From contig JAGAUW010000011.1 in assembly GCA_017620615.1 (NCBI GenBank), positions 43,259 through 107,258 on the forward strand: a stretch of DNA of 64,000 nucleotides. Direction: 5' to 3'. This DNA comes from Clostridia bacterium. GTDB lineage: Bacteria; Bacillota; Clostridia; Monoglobales; Monoglobaceae. The notes under the pieces are model-generated. The model saw only the letters and a list, made by a program, of their open reading frames with translations. It ran no database searches and was not told the origin of the DNA. Of this stretch, positions 39,612 to 48,562 are shown piece after piece; position 1 is the stretch's first letter; each line of letters begins with the position of its first letter. A program made the position numbers and the translations under genes.

Positions 39612-39650
39612 AAAAACCCTTGCACCGCTATGGTACAAGGGTTTATTTTT
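39612..39650 (+). terminator. Terminator between convergent PBP gene and holA
   Basis: 9-bp stem AAACCCTTG/CAAGGGTTT around 13 bases, with T-rich tail. Confidence 0.8.
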
Positions 39651-39656
39651 CTATTT

Positions 39657-40670
39657 TTATTTCTTTATCAGCTCTGCTGCATACAATTCTGTGGCAATCC
39701 ATTTGTCAAGCTGTCCCGACCTGACCTCTGCCGCATACCTCGTGCCCTTGAGGGTCATTTCCCTGAGATAATCCTCACCAAATCGTCTGCTCTGTTCGCA
39801 CAGTTTCTTCACCACAAAGGGATGTTTTTTCGGTTCAAAATATGTTGCGATATTGTCAGCGGAAAGCCTGTCTCCCAAAAGCTGCTTTACCATCAAAAGC
39901 TCGCCCATCCGTGATGCCACCAAAGAAAGTATTGTTGCCGGATTTTCGCCCGACGCCCGAAGAAGTCCAAGACCCTCAATCACCTTTTCCTGTCTGCCCT
40001 CTGCAGCATCGTCAATCAGGTCAAAGACCCTTGCTTCCAGAGATTTTGAAACCACCGCCTCAATATCCTCAAGCGTGATTTTTTCTTTGTCTGCCGCAAA
40101 ACCCATCAGCTTTTCAAGTTCATTGAAAAGCCTCGCCATGGACTGCCCCGAAAGCTCAATCATTCGGGAAATATCCTTTGAAAGAACAGTCTTTCCCCTT
40201 TCCTCAAACATTTTTTCAAGCCAGATTTCAAGCTGCTTTGGTGATAATAAATCAAACTTTACCACAGCGCCATTCTTTTTGATTATATCCAGATTTTTTT
40301 CTTTCTTTTTGTCAAACTCTTCCTCGGCGAAAATCAGCGTTACATATTCAGGCAGATCAGAAATTAACTCACAGACCTCAGTGAAGTCTTTAGTTTTGGC
40401 ATTTCCGAAAATTCCGCTTTTTGAAACCACTACCATTTTCCGGTCTGCCATTACGGGAACTGAAAGCACCTGGCTTTCGATTTCACGGGCTGTTATCTTT
40501 TTGCCCTCAATTTTAATGAAATTAAATTCCTCAAAATCCGGCTCTACAATCCGTTTCTTTATAGCCTTTATCTTATTTTCAAGCAAAAACTGTTCCTGTC
40601 CATAAAAGAAATACAGCCTTCCTATTTTCCCTGCAGAAATCTCTCTGTCAAGGTCCCTTATCTCCAACAC
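39657..40670 (-). CDS. holA: DNA polymerase III delta subunit
   Basis: The clamp-loader wrench that opens the sliding clamp. The 337-residue protein has the delta-specific start (LYFFYGQEQFLLENKIKAI), the central AAA-like region and a C-terminal collar domain. It is not an ATPase, and the P-loop is absent as expected. The start is a GTG at 40668-40670 just after GGGAGGTG. Lies directly downstream of the ComEC-like hydrolase gene. In many Firmicutes comEC and holA are neighbours, and this order is kept. Confidence 0.9.
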   Translation of the reverse strand: MLEIRDLDREISAGKIGRLYFFYGQEQFLLENKIKAIKKRIVEPDFEEFNFIKIEGKKITAREIESQVLSVPVMADRKMVVVSKSGIFGNAKTKDFTEVCELISDLPEYVTLIFAEEEFDKKKEKNLDIIKKNGAVVKFDLLSPKQLEIWLEKMFEERGKTVLSKDISRMIELSGQSMARLFNELEKLMGFAADKEKITLEDIEAVVSKSLEARVFDLIDDAAEGRQEKVIEGLGLLRASGENPATILSLVASRMGELLMVKQLLGDRLSADNIATYFEPKKHPFVVKKLCEQSRRFGEDYLREMTLKGTRYAAEVRSGQLDKWIATELYAAELIKK

Positions 40671-40689
40671 CTTTCACCTCCCAAAACTT

Positions 40690-41559
40690 TTATCTTTCAG
40701 TATGGATGTTTTTTATTCCATCTTTTGCAATTTCAAAGGTAATATCCCCGTCTGTATCTGTGCGATATACCCTTATATCATCATTTTCAAGATTTTCCAA
40801 AGTTTCATTGTGAGGATGCCCATAAGAATTTCCCTTTCCTGCCGAAATTACGGCATATGTGGGGTCTGCGGCCGTCAAAAATCCTTTCGAGGATGAACTT
40901 GACGAGCCGTGATGAGCAACCTTCAAAATATCACACTCAATATCTTCTTCTGCAAAAATCCCGTTTTCCACACGGCTTTCAATGTCACCGGTAAGCAAAA
41001 TTTCCGTGTCAAAACAACTCGCCATAATAACCAGTGAGCTGTTGTTGTGAAAGTTCTTCCCCTCTGAGCCACCTTCTTCGGGATGCAAAACCTTGAGTGA
41101 AAACTCCTCACTGATTTTTATAATGTCGCCCTTTGAAACATACTCTATCTCACAACCGCTTCTTTTTGCTACCCTTTCAAGTCCCTTTCTTGTGCCGTCG
41201 GTGTCAGGATAATCGGGCAAAATCAGTTTCTCAACCATTCCGTCCAGAAGACTTTCATAAATTCCGCCCTCGTGGTCACTGTGATAATGGCTGACTATGG
41301 CAATGTCCACCGCTTCTCTTCCACGAGAGCTAAGAAATGGCAAAAGACTTTTTTCATATTCCTCCGCCTCACCGCCGTCAATCAAAACAGTAGTTCCGCA
41401 TGGTGCTTCAAAAAATGTCGCATCCCCCTGCCCTATGTCCACGAAGGTAACGGCAAAATTTTCAGTTGCAATATTTTCAGGATAGGTCTTTGCTGCCAGT
41501 GCCGCAATAACAGCCGCCACCACCCACAAAAAATAAAAAAGTTTCTTTTTGCTACGCAT
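40690..41559 (-). CDS. ComEC-like metallo-beta-lactamase-fold hydrolase, membrane-anchored, no channel domain
   Basis: A 289-residue protein with one N-terminal membrane segment (about residues 7-25) followed by a metallo-beta-lactamase fold: VDIGQGDATFF, the metal motif SHYHSDHEGG and a later LLTGDIE and VAHHGSSSSS. That is the C-terminal part of ComEC/Rec2. The DNA-channel (competence) domain of full ComEC is missing. It sits beside holA, the usual position of comEC, so it may be the remnant or replacement of a full comEC. Stand-alone hydrolases of this type are also common in Clostridia. Substrate unknown. GAGAGG precedes the ATG. Confidence 0.83.
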   Translation of the reverse strand: MRSKKKLFYFLWVVAAVIAALAAKTYPENIATENFAVTFVDIGQGDATFFEAPCGTTVLIDGGEAEEYEKSLLPFLSSRGREAVDIAIVSHYHSDHEGGIYESLLDGMVEKLILPDYPDTDGTRKGLERVAKRSGCEIEYVSKGDIIKISEEFSLKVLHPEEGGSEGKNFHNNSSLVIMASCFDTEILLTGDIESRVENGIFAEEDIECDILKVAHHGSSSSSSKGFLTAADPTYAVISAGKGNSYGHPHNETLENLENDDIRVYRTDTDGDITFEIAKDGIKNIHTER

Positions 41560-41576
41560 AATAAAAACCTCTCAAT

Positions 41577-41609
41577 AAAACAAAAGGACTGCCAAAATTT
41601 TGACAGCCC
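41577..41609 (-). terminator. Terminator of the NlpC/P60 gene
   Basis: Long perfect stem on the minus strand, GGGCTGTCAAAA/TTTTGGCAGTCC (one mismatch), followed by TTTTGTTTT. Confidence 0.75.
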
Positions 41610-41622
41610 AAGCTTTTGATTT

Positions 41623-42303
41623 TTAGAAAATACGTCTGCCACAGGTAATGCGATTTGAATAATTTCCTGTAACAATGCTTTCGTATTTTACAACATCTCC
41701 GGTCTGCGGAGAGTGTATCATCATTCCGTTGCCCACATAAATTCCCACATGGTTTATGTATCCGCTGCGGTTCTGAAAGCCCACAATATCACCGGGCTGG
41801 AGTGCATTCTTTGGCACCCATTTTCCATTGGTCATCTGGTCTGCTGCAACACGGTTGAGTGTCACACCCATCTGCTTGTAAATAAAATATACAAATCCGC
41901 TGCAGTCAAAGCCGTTGGGGCCTGCCGCACCATAAACATAGGGTTTTCCAAGATATTTTTTTGCAAGTTCAACAACAGCTTGTCCTTTTGACGTTACGCT
42001 GTCATTTCTGTTGGGCATTTCGCCCTGAACAATTGTTATGTAATCAAGTGAAACATATCCTTCTGTTCCATAATATGAAACCCTTGCCCAGCCTGACTCA
42101 ATCCATTTCACAGGAACGGTCTGTCCGTAAGGGAGCTGTGCAAGCACAGCAGACGATGTAGTGGCATTTTTGCGAAGATTAAGAAGCGACGCCGTAACAA
42201 TGCCGTAGGATGAATTTCCAGTTGCTCCGGCAAAAGTAGAAACTGCCGAAAAAACTATGACACAAGCGGTGATTACCGCAAGAATTCTTTTAAATTTAAA
42301 CAA
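41623..42303 (-). CDS. Secreted SH3 and NlpC/P60 peptidoglycan endopeptidase
   Basis: A 226-residue cell-wall hydrolase. It has a signal peptide (about residues 1-30) and a bacterial SH3 domain (about 38-95, SSYGIVTASLLNLRKNATTSSAVL then VPVKW and GYVSLDY). An NlpC/P60 domain follows, with Cys in NGFDCSGFV and His in NHVGIYVGN. The TTG start at 42303 lies 7 bases after GGAGGT; the longer frame lacks a ribosome site. The gene is transcribed leftward, upstream of the ComEC-like gene, with a terminator between. Confidence 0.92.
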   Translation of the reverse strand: MFKFKRILAVITACVIVFSAVSTFAGATGNSSYGIVTASLLNLRKNATTSSAVLAQLPYGQTVPVKWIESGWARVSYYGTEGYVSLDYITIVQGEMPNRNDSVTSKGQAVVELAKKYLGKPYVYGAAGPNGFDCSGFVYFIYKQMGVTLNRVAADQMTNGKWVPKNALQPGDIVGFQNRSGYINHVGIYVGNGMMIHSPQTGDVVKYESIVTGNYSNRITCGRRIF

Positions 42304-42486
42304 AATTTTTACCTCCAAATTAGTCAGCACCTACGCTTTATTACTTTTCCTCTCTCCCTTCAAATAAAAATCATACACCATAAGTATACATAATTTTTTC
42401 TTATTTGTCAACCTCTTTGCGAAAATCAACATTGGAAAGTAAATTCATAACATATAATTTTGGAGGTATAAAAGTTGATAAAAGCC

Positions 42487-42515
42487 TTGACAAACGTCAA
42501 ATATTGTGGTATTTT
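42487..42515 (+). promoter_or_regulatory. Promoter of the T-box transcript
   Basis: -35 TTGACA (42487-42492) and -10 TATTTT (42510-42515), 17-bp spacer. Confidence 0.75.
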
Positions 42516-42524
42516 AATATCAAA

Positions 42525-42817
42525 TTGAATATAAATGCGTTGAAGAAGAGTGCTCCAAGGGTAGACTTTAGAGAGAAGCGGCGGTTGGTGAAAGCCGCAA
42601 AAGCCGAGTTTGTGAGCTGTAGCTTCCGAGCAGGAAGGAAGAAAATCATTTTTTGATGAGTAGAACCTTTCCGTGTTTGCTACGTTAGTGCATAGGGTCT
42701 AAAAGATAAAGGGTCTGAAGTGGCATTGCGAGATGCAGTGCAATTTGAGTGGTACCGCGGGTAAGAAAAGAAATTTTCAGCTCGTCTCAAAGAATCTCCT
42801 TTGAGACGACTTTTTTG
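42525..42817 (+). ncRNA. T-box leader (tRNA-sensing riboswitch)
   Basis: A leader of about 290 bases with T-box hallmarks: stem I with AGAGAG and the apical GGTTGGTGAAAGCC loop near 42583-42597, the T-box core GAGTGGTACCGCGGGT at about 42747-42763, and a strong terminator (GTCTCAAAG/CTTTGAGAC plus six T) near 42784-42816. The core TGGT pairs with tRNA ending ACCA, so the discriminator base is A. Stem I can be drawn with GCTC-AAG/CTT-GAGC below and ACTT/GAGT above. The specifier then probably falls in GTGAGCTGTAG, with CTG (Leu) favoured over GCT (Ala) and GTA (Val); this is not secure. It sits directly upstream of the acyl-CoA ligase gene at 42848, which has its own RBS AAGGAGG. Confidence 0.93.
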
Positions 42818-42847
42818 TGTCTTTGAGGATTTTTAAGGAGGAAAACT

Positions 42848-45136
42848 ATGAAAGAAGAAACTATGACCGGTCTTGATTTCAAAATCAGCGAGGTTGCTGC
42901 CAGAATCAAGGAGCTTCGTCAAATCAGCGGCATTTCCGTTGAAACAATGGCAAAGCTCACCGGTGTCACACCCGAAAAATATATGGCTTGCGAAGCCGGT
43001 CAAAAAGACCTGAGCTTTGCGTTTATTTATCGCTGTTCTCTTGCTTTCAAGGTCGGCGTTACCGACATCGTTGAGGGTGTCAGCTCAAACCTTAAGTCCT
43101 ACACCGTTACACGTTCGGGCGAAGGCAGAAAAATTGAAGAAGCTCATGGAATGGTTTATTATAACCTTGCTTCAGCCTTCAAAAACCGTGTGTCAGAGCC
43201 TCTTTTTGTCCAGTGTGCATATGACCCGTCAGCAGAACAGCGTGATATAGAGCTCACCACACATACCGGTCAGGAGCTTGATATTGTGATTTCGGGAACT
43301 CTCAAAATCCAGATTGGCTCCCACAGTGAAATTCTTTCAGCCGGCGACACTATTTATTTCGACAGTTCAACACCCCACGGTATGATTGCCGTTGGTGGAA
43401 AAGACTGCCAGTTTTATGCAATAGTATTAAACGGAAAAGAAAGCGAAGAACCCACCGGCACAGCTTTCATAAAAGAAAGCACCTATAAGCCCCATCAGGA
43501 GTATAAACGTGTTTATCACGATTTCATTGATACGGTTGAAGACGAAAAAGGCGCCCTTGTTTCAATCAGCTTCAAAAACGAGGACAAATTCAACTTTGCC
43601 TTTGACATTGTTGACGAAATTGCACGTCGCAAGCCGGACAAGCTTGCTATGGTGCATCTTGACAAAAACAAGGTTGAACGCCGTTTCACCTTTACCGACT
43701 TTATGAAAGAATCTGCTCGTTGTGCAAACTACTTTGAATCCATTGGCATCAAAAAGGGCAGCAAGGTTATGTTGGTGCTCAAACGCCACTATCAGTTCTG
43801 GATTGCCATTCTCGCTCTCAACAAAATCGGCGCAATCGCTATCCCTGCCTCAAATCTCCTTCAGGAGCACGACTATGAATATCGTTATCAGGCGGCAGAG
43901 GTTGATGCAATCATCTGCAGTGCTGACGGAGATATAGCAAATCAGGCAGAGCTTGGTGCCAAAAACGCGCCAAACCTTAAAGAAAAAATCATCGTTGGTG
44001 GCGAAAGAGTGGGCTGGAGAAACTTTGACGAAGAATATAAAGCATTCCCCGACACCTATGCACGACGTGCTGACTCTCCCTGTGGCGAAGATGATATGCT
44101 TATGTACTTCACCTCAGGAACTACCGGAAATCCCAAGATGGCACTCCACAGCTGCAAATATCCTCTTGGACATTTCCACACAGCAAACTACTGGCACTGT
44201 GTTGACCCCGAGGGTCTCCACCTTACCATTTCTGACACAGGCTGGGCAAAGGCTGCCTGGGGCAAGATTTATGGTCAGTGGCTTTGCGAAGCAGCACTTT
44301 TCGTTTATGACTTTGACCGCTTTGATGCAGCAGACATCCTGCCGTTGTTTGCGCAGTACAAAATCACCACATTCTGTGCTCCTCCCACAATGTACCGCAT
44401 GATGATAAAGGAAGATATTTCAAAATACGACATGTCTTCTGTTCAGCACGCGAATACTGCAGGCGAAGCACTTAACCCCGAGGTTTACAAGCAGATCGAA
44501 AATCTCTTGGGGCTCAAAATTATGGAGGGCTTTGGCCAGACCGAAACCACTTGCCTTATCGGCAATCTTCACGGCAGAGAATACAAAATCGGTGCAATGG
44601 GTAAACCCGTTCCCCTTTATGATGTTGACATTGTTGACCCCGACGGAAAGAGCGTTGGCGTTGGCGAAAACGGTGAAATCGTTATCCGCACCTCAGAGAA
44701 AGTTCCCTGCGGACTTTTCAAGGGCTACTATAAGGACGAAGAAAAAACCGCCGAGGTTTGGCACGACGGGCTTTATCACACCGGCGACGTGGCTTACAAA
44801 GACGAAGACGGCTTCTACTTCTATGTGGGCAGAATTGATGACGTTATCAAATCTTCCGGCTATCGCATAGGACCTTTTGAAATCGAAAGTGTTATTATGG
44901 AGCTTCCCTACGTTGTGGAATGCGGTGTTTCGGCAGAACCCGATGACATCCGCGGTCAGGTGGTAAAGGCAAGTATTGTCCTTACCCGTGGCACAGTTCC
45001 CAGCGAAGAGCTGAAAAAAGAAATTCAGAATTACGTGAAGGAACACACCGCTCCTTACAAATATCCGCGAATTGTGGTGTTCCGGGACGAGCTCCCCAAA
45101 ACAACCAGCGGAAAGATTATCCGTGCAAAGCTTTAA
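42848..45136 (+). CDS. Fusion: XRE DNA-binding domain, cupin domain and AMP-forming acyl-CoA synthetase
   Basis: A 762-residue protein of three parts. Residues about 11-70 are an XRE-type helix-turn-helix (ISVETMAKLTGVTPEKYMACEAGQ). About 120-193 is a cupin small-molecule sensor (GDTIYFDSSTPHG). About 225-762 is an acyl-CoA synthetase with the ATP loop MYFTSGTTGNPK, GFGQTETT, YHTGDVAYKDEDGFYFYVGR and the catalytic Lys in TTSGKIIRAKL. It activates a carboxylic acid to acyl-CoA. The architecture suggests the enzyme also senses or self-regulates. The T-box leader in front means it is switched on when one tRNA is uncharged, which is unusual for an acyl-CoA ligase. The substrate is unknown; a branched or aromatic acid used to make an amino acid is plausible. 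Confidence 0.9.
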   Translation: MKEETMTGLDFKISEVAARIKELRQISGISVETMAKLTGVTPEKYMACEAGQKDLSFAFIYRCSLAFKVGVTDIVEGVSSNLKSYTVTRSGEGRKIEEAHGMVYYNLASAFKNRVSEPLFVQCAYDPSAEQRDIELTTHTGQELDIVISGTLKIQIGSHSEILSAGDTIYFDSSTPHGMIAVGGKDCQFYAIVLNGKESEEPTGTAFIKESTYKPHQEYKRVYHDFIDTVEDEKGALVSISFKNEDKFNFAFDIVDEIARRKPDKLAMVHLDKNKVERRFTFTDFMKESARCANYFESIGIKKGSKVMLVLKRHYQFWIAILALNKIGAIAIPASNLLQEHDYEYRYQAAEVDAIICSADGDIANQAELGAKNAPNLKEKIIVGGERVGWRNFDEEYKAFPDTYARRADSPCGEDDMLMYFTSGTTGNPKMALHSCKYPLGHFHTANYWHCVDPEGLHLTISDTGWAKAAWGKIYGQWLCEAALFVYDFDRFDAADILPLFAQYKITTFCAPPTMYRMMIKEDISKYDMSSVQHANTAGEALNPEVYKQIENLLGLKIMEGFGQTETTCLIGNLHGREYKIGAMGKPVPLYDVDIVDPDGKSVGVGENGEIVIRTSEKVPCGLFKGYYKDEEKTAEVWHDGLYHTGDVAYKDEDGFYFYVGRIDDVIKSSGYRIGPFEIESVIMELPYVVECGVSAEPDDIRGQVVKASIVLTRGTVPSEELKKEIQNYVKEHTAPYKYPRIVVFRDELPKTTSGKIIRAKL

Positions 45137-45146
45137 AAAAACCTTT

Positions 45147-45175
45147 CCCCCGCTCTTTCGAGCGGGGGTTTTGTT
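45147..45175 (+). terminator. Terminator of the acyl-CoA ligase gene
   Basis: 9-bp GC-rich stem CCCCCGCTC/GAGCGGGGG followed by TTTTG. Confidence 0.88.
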
Positions 45176-45198
45176 TACAAAATCTTTAAAAAACGGTG

Positions 45199-45227
45199 TT
45201 GTATATTTTAAAGCTGTATGCTATAAT
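45199..45227 (+). promoter_or_regulatory. Promoter of the YgjV-like gene
   Basis: -35 TTGTAT (45199-45204) and -10 TATAAT (45222-45227), 17-bp spacer. Confidence 0.7.
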
Positions 45228-45282
45228 TAAATATAATTGTTATACCAATTTTCATAAATTTTTCAAAGCGAGAAAATAAAGT

Positions 45283-45822
45283 ATGTACCTAATGGCTCAA
45301 ATAATCGGAATACTCGGTGTATCCACATTCCTTTTAAGCTATCAGCTGAAAAAAAGAAATAATATAATTGTAGTAAATGCAATCTCCAGTGTTCTATATG
45401 TTCTTCAATATATTCTGCTGGGTGCATTCGAGGGTGCTGCCCTTGACATTCTGGCAGCGGTTTCAACCGTTGCGGCACACAACAAGGACAAGGGTTTTAT
45501 CGCAAAGCACACAACATTTGTTATTACGATTTTAACCTTGTCATTTTGTATTGCAGGTATGGTATTTTATAAAAACATTTTCAGTCTGTGTTCTGTCACG
45601 GGTGCAATTCTTCAAAACAGCGCGTTCTGGATAACAAAAGAAAAAGTATTAAGACGCGTTTCTTTTGCAGCGTCACCATTCTGGCTTGTATATAATCTCA
45701 CAAGTGGTGCATATGGCTCTGCAATAGGTAGTGCATTAAGCATAGTGTCAATCGGTCTTGCAATTTTCAGATATGACATTTGGGGCAAAAGCCCTGATAA
45801 AATCATAACGAAAACTGCATAA
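45283..45822 (+). CDS. YgjV-family integral membrane protein
   Basis: A 179-residue protein with about five to six membrane segments. The opening MAQIIGILGVSTFLLSYQLKKRN and the spacing of helices match the YgjV family of inner-membrane proteins, whose function is not known. Only a weak GAGAAA lies before the ATG, and the second Met (MAQ, codon 4) is a possible start. It has its own promoter and precedes the DUF1385 gene by 40 bases, so the two may be co-transcribed. Confidence 0.7.
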   Translation: MYLMAQIIGILGVSTFLLSYQLKKRNNIIVVNAISSVLYVLQYILLGAFEGAALDILAAVSTVAAHNKDKGFIAKHTTFVITILTLSFCIAGMVFYKNIFSLCSVTGAILQNSAFWITKEKVLRRVSFAASPFWLVYNLTSGAYGSAIGSALSIVSIGLAIFRYDIWGKSPDKIITKTA

Positions 45823-45861
45823 AAATTATCAAAATTTCACTTGAAAGTGCAGGTGTTTTAT

Positions 45862-46830
45862 ATGAACAAATCAAATTGCGAAAAAAAGAACGCCCTGAAA
45901 ACCTCAATCGGCGGACAAGCGGTGATTGAGGGCGTTATGATGCGCGGTCCTCACAAAATCGCAACAGCAGTAAGAAAACCCGACGGCGAAATCATTATTG
46001 ATGAAAAGCCCATCGGAAAAGGCAGAAAAAGCAAGATTTTGAAGCTTCCCATTATCCGTGGCTGCATCAATTTTTTTGATTCTATGATCGTGGGAATCAA
46101 GGCCCTTATGTTTTCTGCCAAATTTTTTGAGGTCGACGAGGACGGAAACCAGATAGAGCAAAACCCCGGCAAATTTGAAAAATGGCTGGACGAAAAGCTT
46201 GGCTCCGAAAAGGCAACCGAGGCTGTTATCTACGTTGCCGTTTGTCTTTCTCTGCTTCTCAGCGTGGGACTTTTCATTCTACTCCCGGCTGTGATTGTAG
46301 GATTTTTAAAAGGTTTAATCGAAAACCACATTCTCCTGACGTTGGCAGAGGGTGTTGTGAGAATTGCGATTTTCATTCTTTATATTTCCCTTGTTTCACG
46401 TATGGAAGACATAAAGCGCGTGTTTATGTACCACGGCGCAGAGCACAAGTCCATCCACTGCTTTGAAAGCGGCGAGGAGCTCACCATTGAAAACGTAAGA
46501 CGCCATTCCCGGCTTCACCCCCGATGCGGCACAAGCTTTTTGCTGATTGTTATGGTTATCAGTATCGTGGTGTTCTCGTTTATTTCGTGGAATAACCCCT
46601 TTGTTCGCCTGCTCCTCAGACTTACCCTTCTTCCCGTTGTGGCAGGTATATCTTATGAAATAATCAAATTTGCCGGCAGACACGATAATCTTCTCACAAG
46701 AGTGATAAGTGCCCCTGGAAAATGGTTCCAGTATATAACAACAAACGAGCCCGATGACAGCCAGATAGAGGTTGCTATTGCTTCTCTCAAGGCGGTCATC
46801 CCTGAAAACACCGAAGACGCAAAATGGTAA
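45862..46830 (+). CDS. DUF1385 family membrane protein (YqhQ-like)
   Basis: A 322-residue protein typical of the DUF1385 family. It opens SIGGQAVIEGVMMRGP, has KSIHCFESGEELT and RLHPRCGTSFL, and about four to five membrane helices in the middle and C-terminal half. These proteins are often found directly upstream of prmC in Firmicutes, as here; the two genes overlap by 7 bases. Function unknown. The ATG at 45862 is preceded by AGGTG; a start seven codons earlier is in frame but weaker. Confidence 0.88.
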   Translation: MNKSNCEKKNALKTSIGGQAVIEGVMMRGPHKIATAVRKPDGEIIIDEKPIGKGRKSKILKLPIIRGCINFFDSMIVGIKALMFSAKFFEVDEDGNQIEQNPGKFEKWLDEKLGSEKATEAVIYVAVCLSLLLSVGLFILLPAVIVGFLKGLIENHILLTLAEGVVRIAIFILYISLVSRMEDIKRVFMYHGAEHKSIHCFESGEELTIENVRRHSRLHPRCGTSFLLIVMVISIVVFSFISWNNPFVRLLLRLTLLPVVAGISYEIIKFAGRHDNLLTRVISAPGKWFQYITTNEPDDSQIEVAIASLKAVIPENTEDAKW

Positions 46831-47669
46831 AAATAAAAGAACTCCGAAAAACCGCATTGAAAGAGCTTGGGGCAACAACAAACGACAGCCCCCTTGCCGA
46901 TATTGACTATATTTTGCTCAATCTACTGAATTTCAGCCGCACGGACATTCTTCTTGGGGATAAGACCCTTGACAGTAACCAAAAAAAGCTGTTTGACGAA
47001 GCCTTTGCACAGCTGAAATCGGGAAAGCCCGTCCAGTACACGACGGGCGGCTGTGAATTTATGTCCCTCTGGTTTGAAACAAGCGTAAGTACTCTTATCC
47101 CTCGGGCAGACACCGAAACTCTTGTGGAGCTGATTATAGAAAAATATAAAGAGGCTGGGAAAATAAACATCCTTGACATTGGCACGGGTACAGGCTGCAT
47201 CGCCATAAGCCTTGCACATTTTTTGCCGGATGCCAAGGTTTGGGGAGTTGATATTTCGCCTGAAGCCATAAAAACCGCAGAGAATAACGCCAGAAGCTTG
47301 GGCGTCTCTGACCGTTCGAGTTTTTCCCAGTGGGATATACTTAAAGGCTTTCCGCTTCTTCCCGCAGAGATGGATATTGTTGTGTCAAACCCTCCCTATA
47401 TTCCTGATGCAGATGTTTTATATCTTTCCGAAAAAGTAAAAGACTTTGAACCCGTTTCCGCTTTAGCAGGAGGAACTGACGGGCTTGACTTTTATCGGAA
47501 TATAACCGACAACGTTAAGCTTACAAGAAATGGCTGTCTCGCCTTTGAGGTAGGAATAAACCAGGCGGAAGATGTCATCGCCATAATGGAAAGACGCTTT
47601 TCCCAAATAAAAACAGAAAAGGATTTAAGCGGGATTAGCCGCGTTGTCTGGGGCATTTTAAAAGACTAA
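46824..47669 (+). CDS. prmC: Peptide chain release factor N5-glutamine methyltransferase
   Basis: Methylates the Gln of the GGQ motif in release factors RF1 and RF2. The 281-residue protein has the SAM-binding DIGTGTGCIAISLA at about residues 115-128 and the catalytic NPPYIP. It is overlapped 7 bases by the upstream DUF1385 gene, so it is translationally coupled. In many genomes the next gene is prfA; here it is rsmE after a promoter. Confidence 0.95.
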   Translation: MVKIKELRKTALKELGATTNDSPLADIDYILLNLLNFSRTDILLGDKTLDSNQKKLFDEAFAQLKSGKPVQYTTGGCEFMSLWFETSVSTLIPRADTETLVELIIEKYKEAGKINILDIGTGTGCIAISLAHFLPDAKVWGVDISPEAIKTAENNARSLGVSDRSSFSQWDILKGFPLLPAEMDIVVSNPPYIPDADVLYLSEKVKDFEPVSALAGGTDGLDFYRNITDNVKLTRNGCLAFEVGINQAEDVIAIMERRFSQIKTEKDLSGISRVVWGILKD

Positions 47670-47703
47670 CCGCAAAAACGCTCCTTAAAATACAAAATAA
47701 GAC

Positions 47704-47732
47704 TTGAAATTCCTGAGCATTTGTGATAAAAT
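47704..47732 (+). promoter_or_regulatory. Promoter of rsmE
   Basis: -35 TTGAAA (47704-47709) and extended -10 TGTGATAAAAT (hexamer 47727-47732), 17-bp spacer. Confidence 0.7.
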
Positions 47733-47779
47733 GTTATTTAAGTGTGATACTCTTTTCGGTTAGGAGAGGATATTTGCTT

Positions 47780-48526
47780 ATGCGAAGATTTTTCACAGAG
47801 CCAAATTTCATAAAAGACGGCATCGCCGAAATTTTTGAAGATTCAAAGCATATTGAAAAAGTTCTGAGAATGAATGTCGGTGACTCCATCTTGGTCTTTG
47901 ACGGCACGGGCACCGAATATCTGGCAAAGCTTGTTTCAATCGAAAAAAACCTTTGCCGCGCCGAAATCATAGAAAGTCAGAAATCTTCTTCTGAGCCAAA
48001 AATAAGCGTTTCGCTTTTTCAGGGTCTTCCCAAATCCGGGAAGATGGAAACCATAATTCAAAAAGCCGTGGAGCTTGGAGTTTATGAGATTTTCCCCGTT
48101 ATTATGGACCGTTCTGTTGTTCAAATAAAGGGAAGTGCAGCAGGCGAAGAAAAAGCAACCAGATGGAACAAGATTTCTCTCGAAGCCTCAAAGCAGTGTG
48201 GCCGCAGTATTGTTCCCAAAGTTTATCCGCCCATCACCTTTGACGAAGCAATAAAGAAGCTCAATTCTCTGGAAGTTCCTCTTATGCCTTATGAAGAGCT
48301 TGGCCACCAAGGTCTTCACGGGCTGAAAGAAATCCTGACAAATCATTCACACGCCAAAACCTTTGGCTTGCTTGTCGGTCCGGAGGGAGGCTTTTCCGAC
48401 AGCGAAGCAAAAAGAGCTCTGGACCACGGGATAAACACCTTTGGCCTTGGCCCAAGGATTCTTCGCACCGAGACTGTGGCAAGTGCCGTTATTCCGGTGA
48501 TTATGTACCAAAGCGACGAATTTTAG
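47780..48526 (+). CDS. rsmE: 16S rRNA m3U1498 methyltransferase RsmE
   Basis: A SPOUT-fold methyltransferase of the 30S decoding region. The 248-residue protein starts MRRFFTEP and has the knotted SAM site LLVGPEGGFSDSEAK and LGPRILRTETV near the C-terminus. The ATG at 47780 follows TTAGGAGAGG; the longer frame precedes the transcript start. It leads to a membrane-protein gene 36 bases downstream. Confidence 0.95.
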   Translation: MRRFFTEPNFIKDGIAEIFEDSKHIEKVLRMNVGDSILVFDGTGTEYLAKLVSIEKNLCRAEIIESQKSSSEPKISVSLFQGLPKSGKMETIIQKAVELGVYEIFPVIMDRSVVQIKGSAAGEEKATRWNKISLEASKQCGRSIVPKVYPPITFDEAIKKLNSLEVPLMPYEELGHQGLHGLKEILTNHSHAKTFGLLVGPEGGFSDSEAKRALDHGINTFGLGPRILRTETVASAVIPVIMYQSDEF

Positions 48527-48562
48527 TTTTTAAATAATATAGATAGAAAGGTCTGGAGACTT

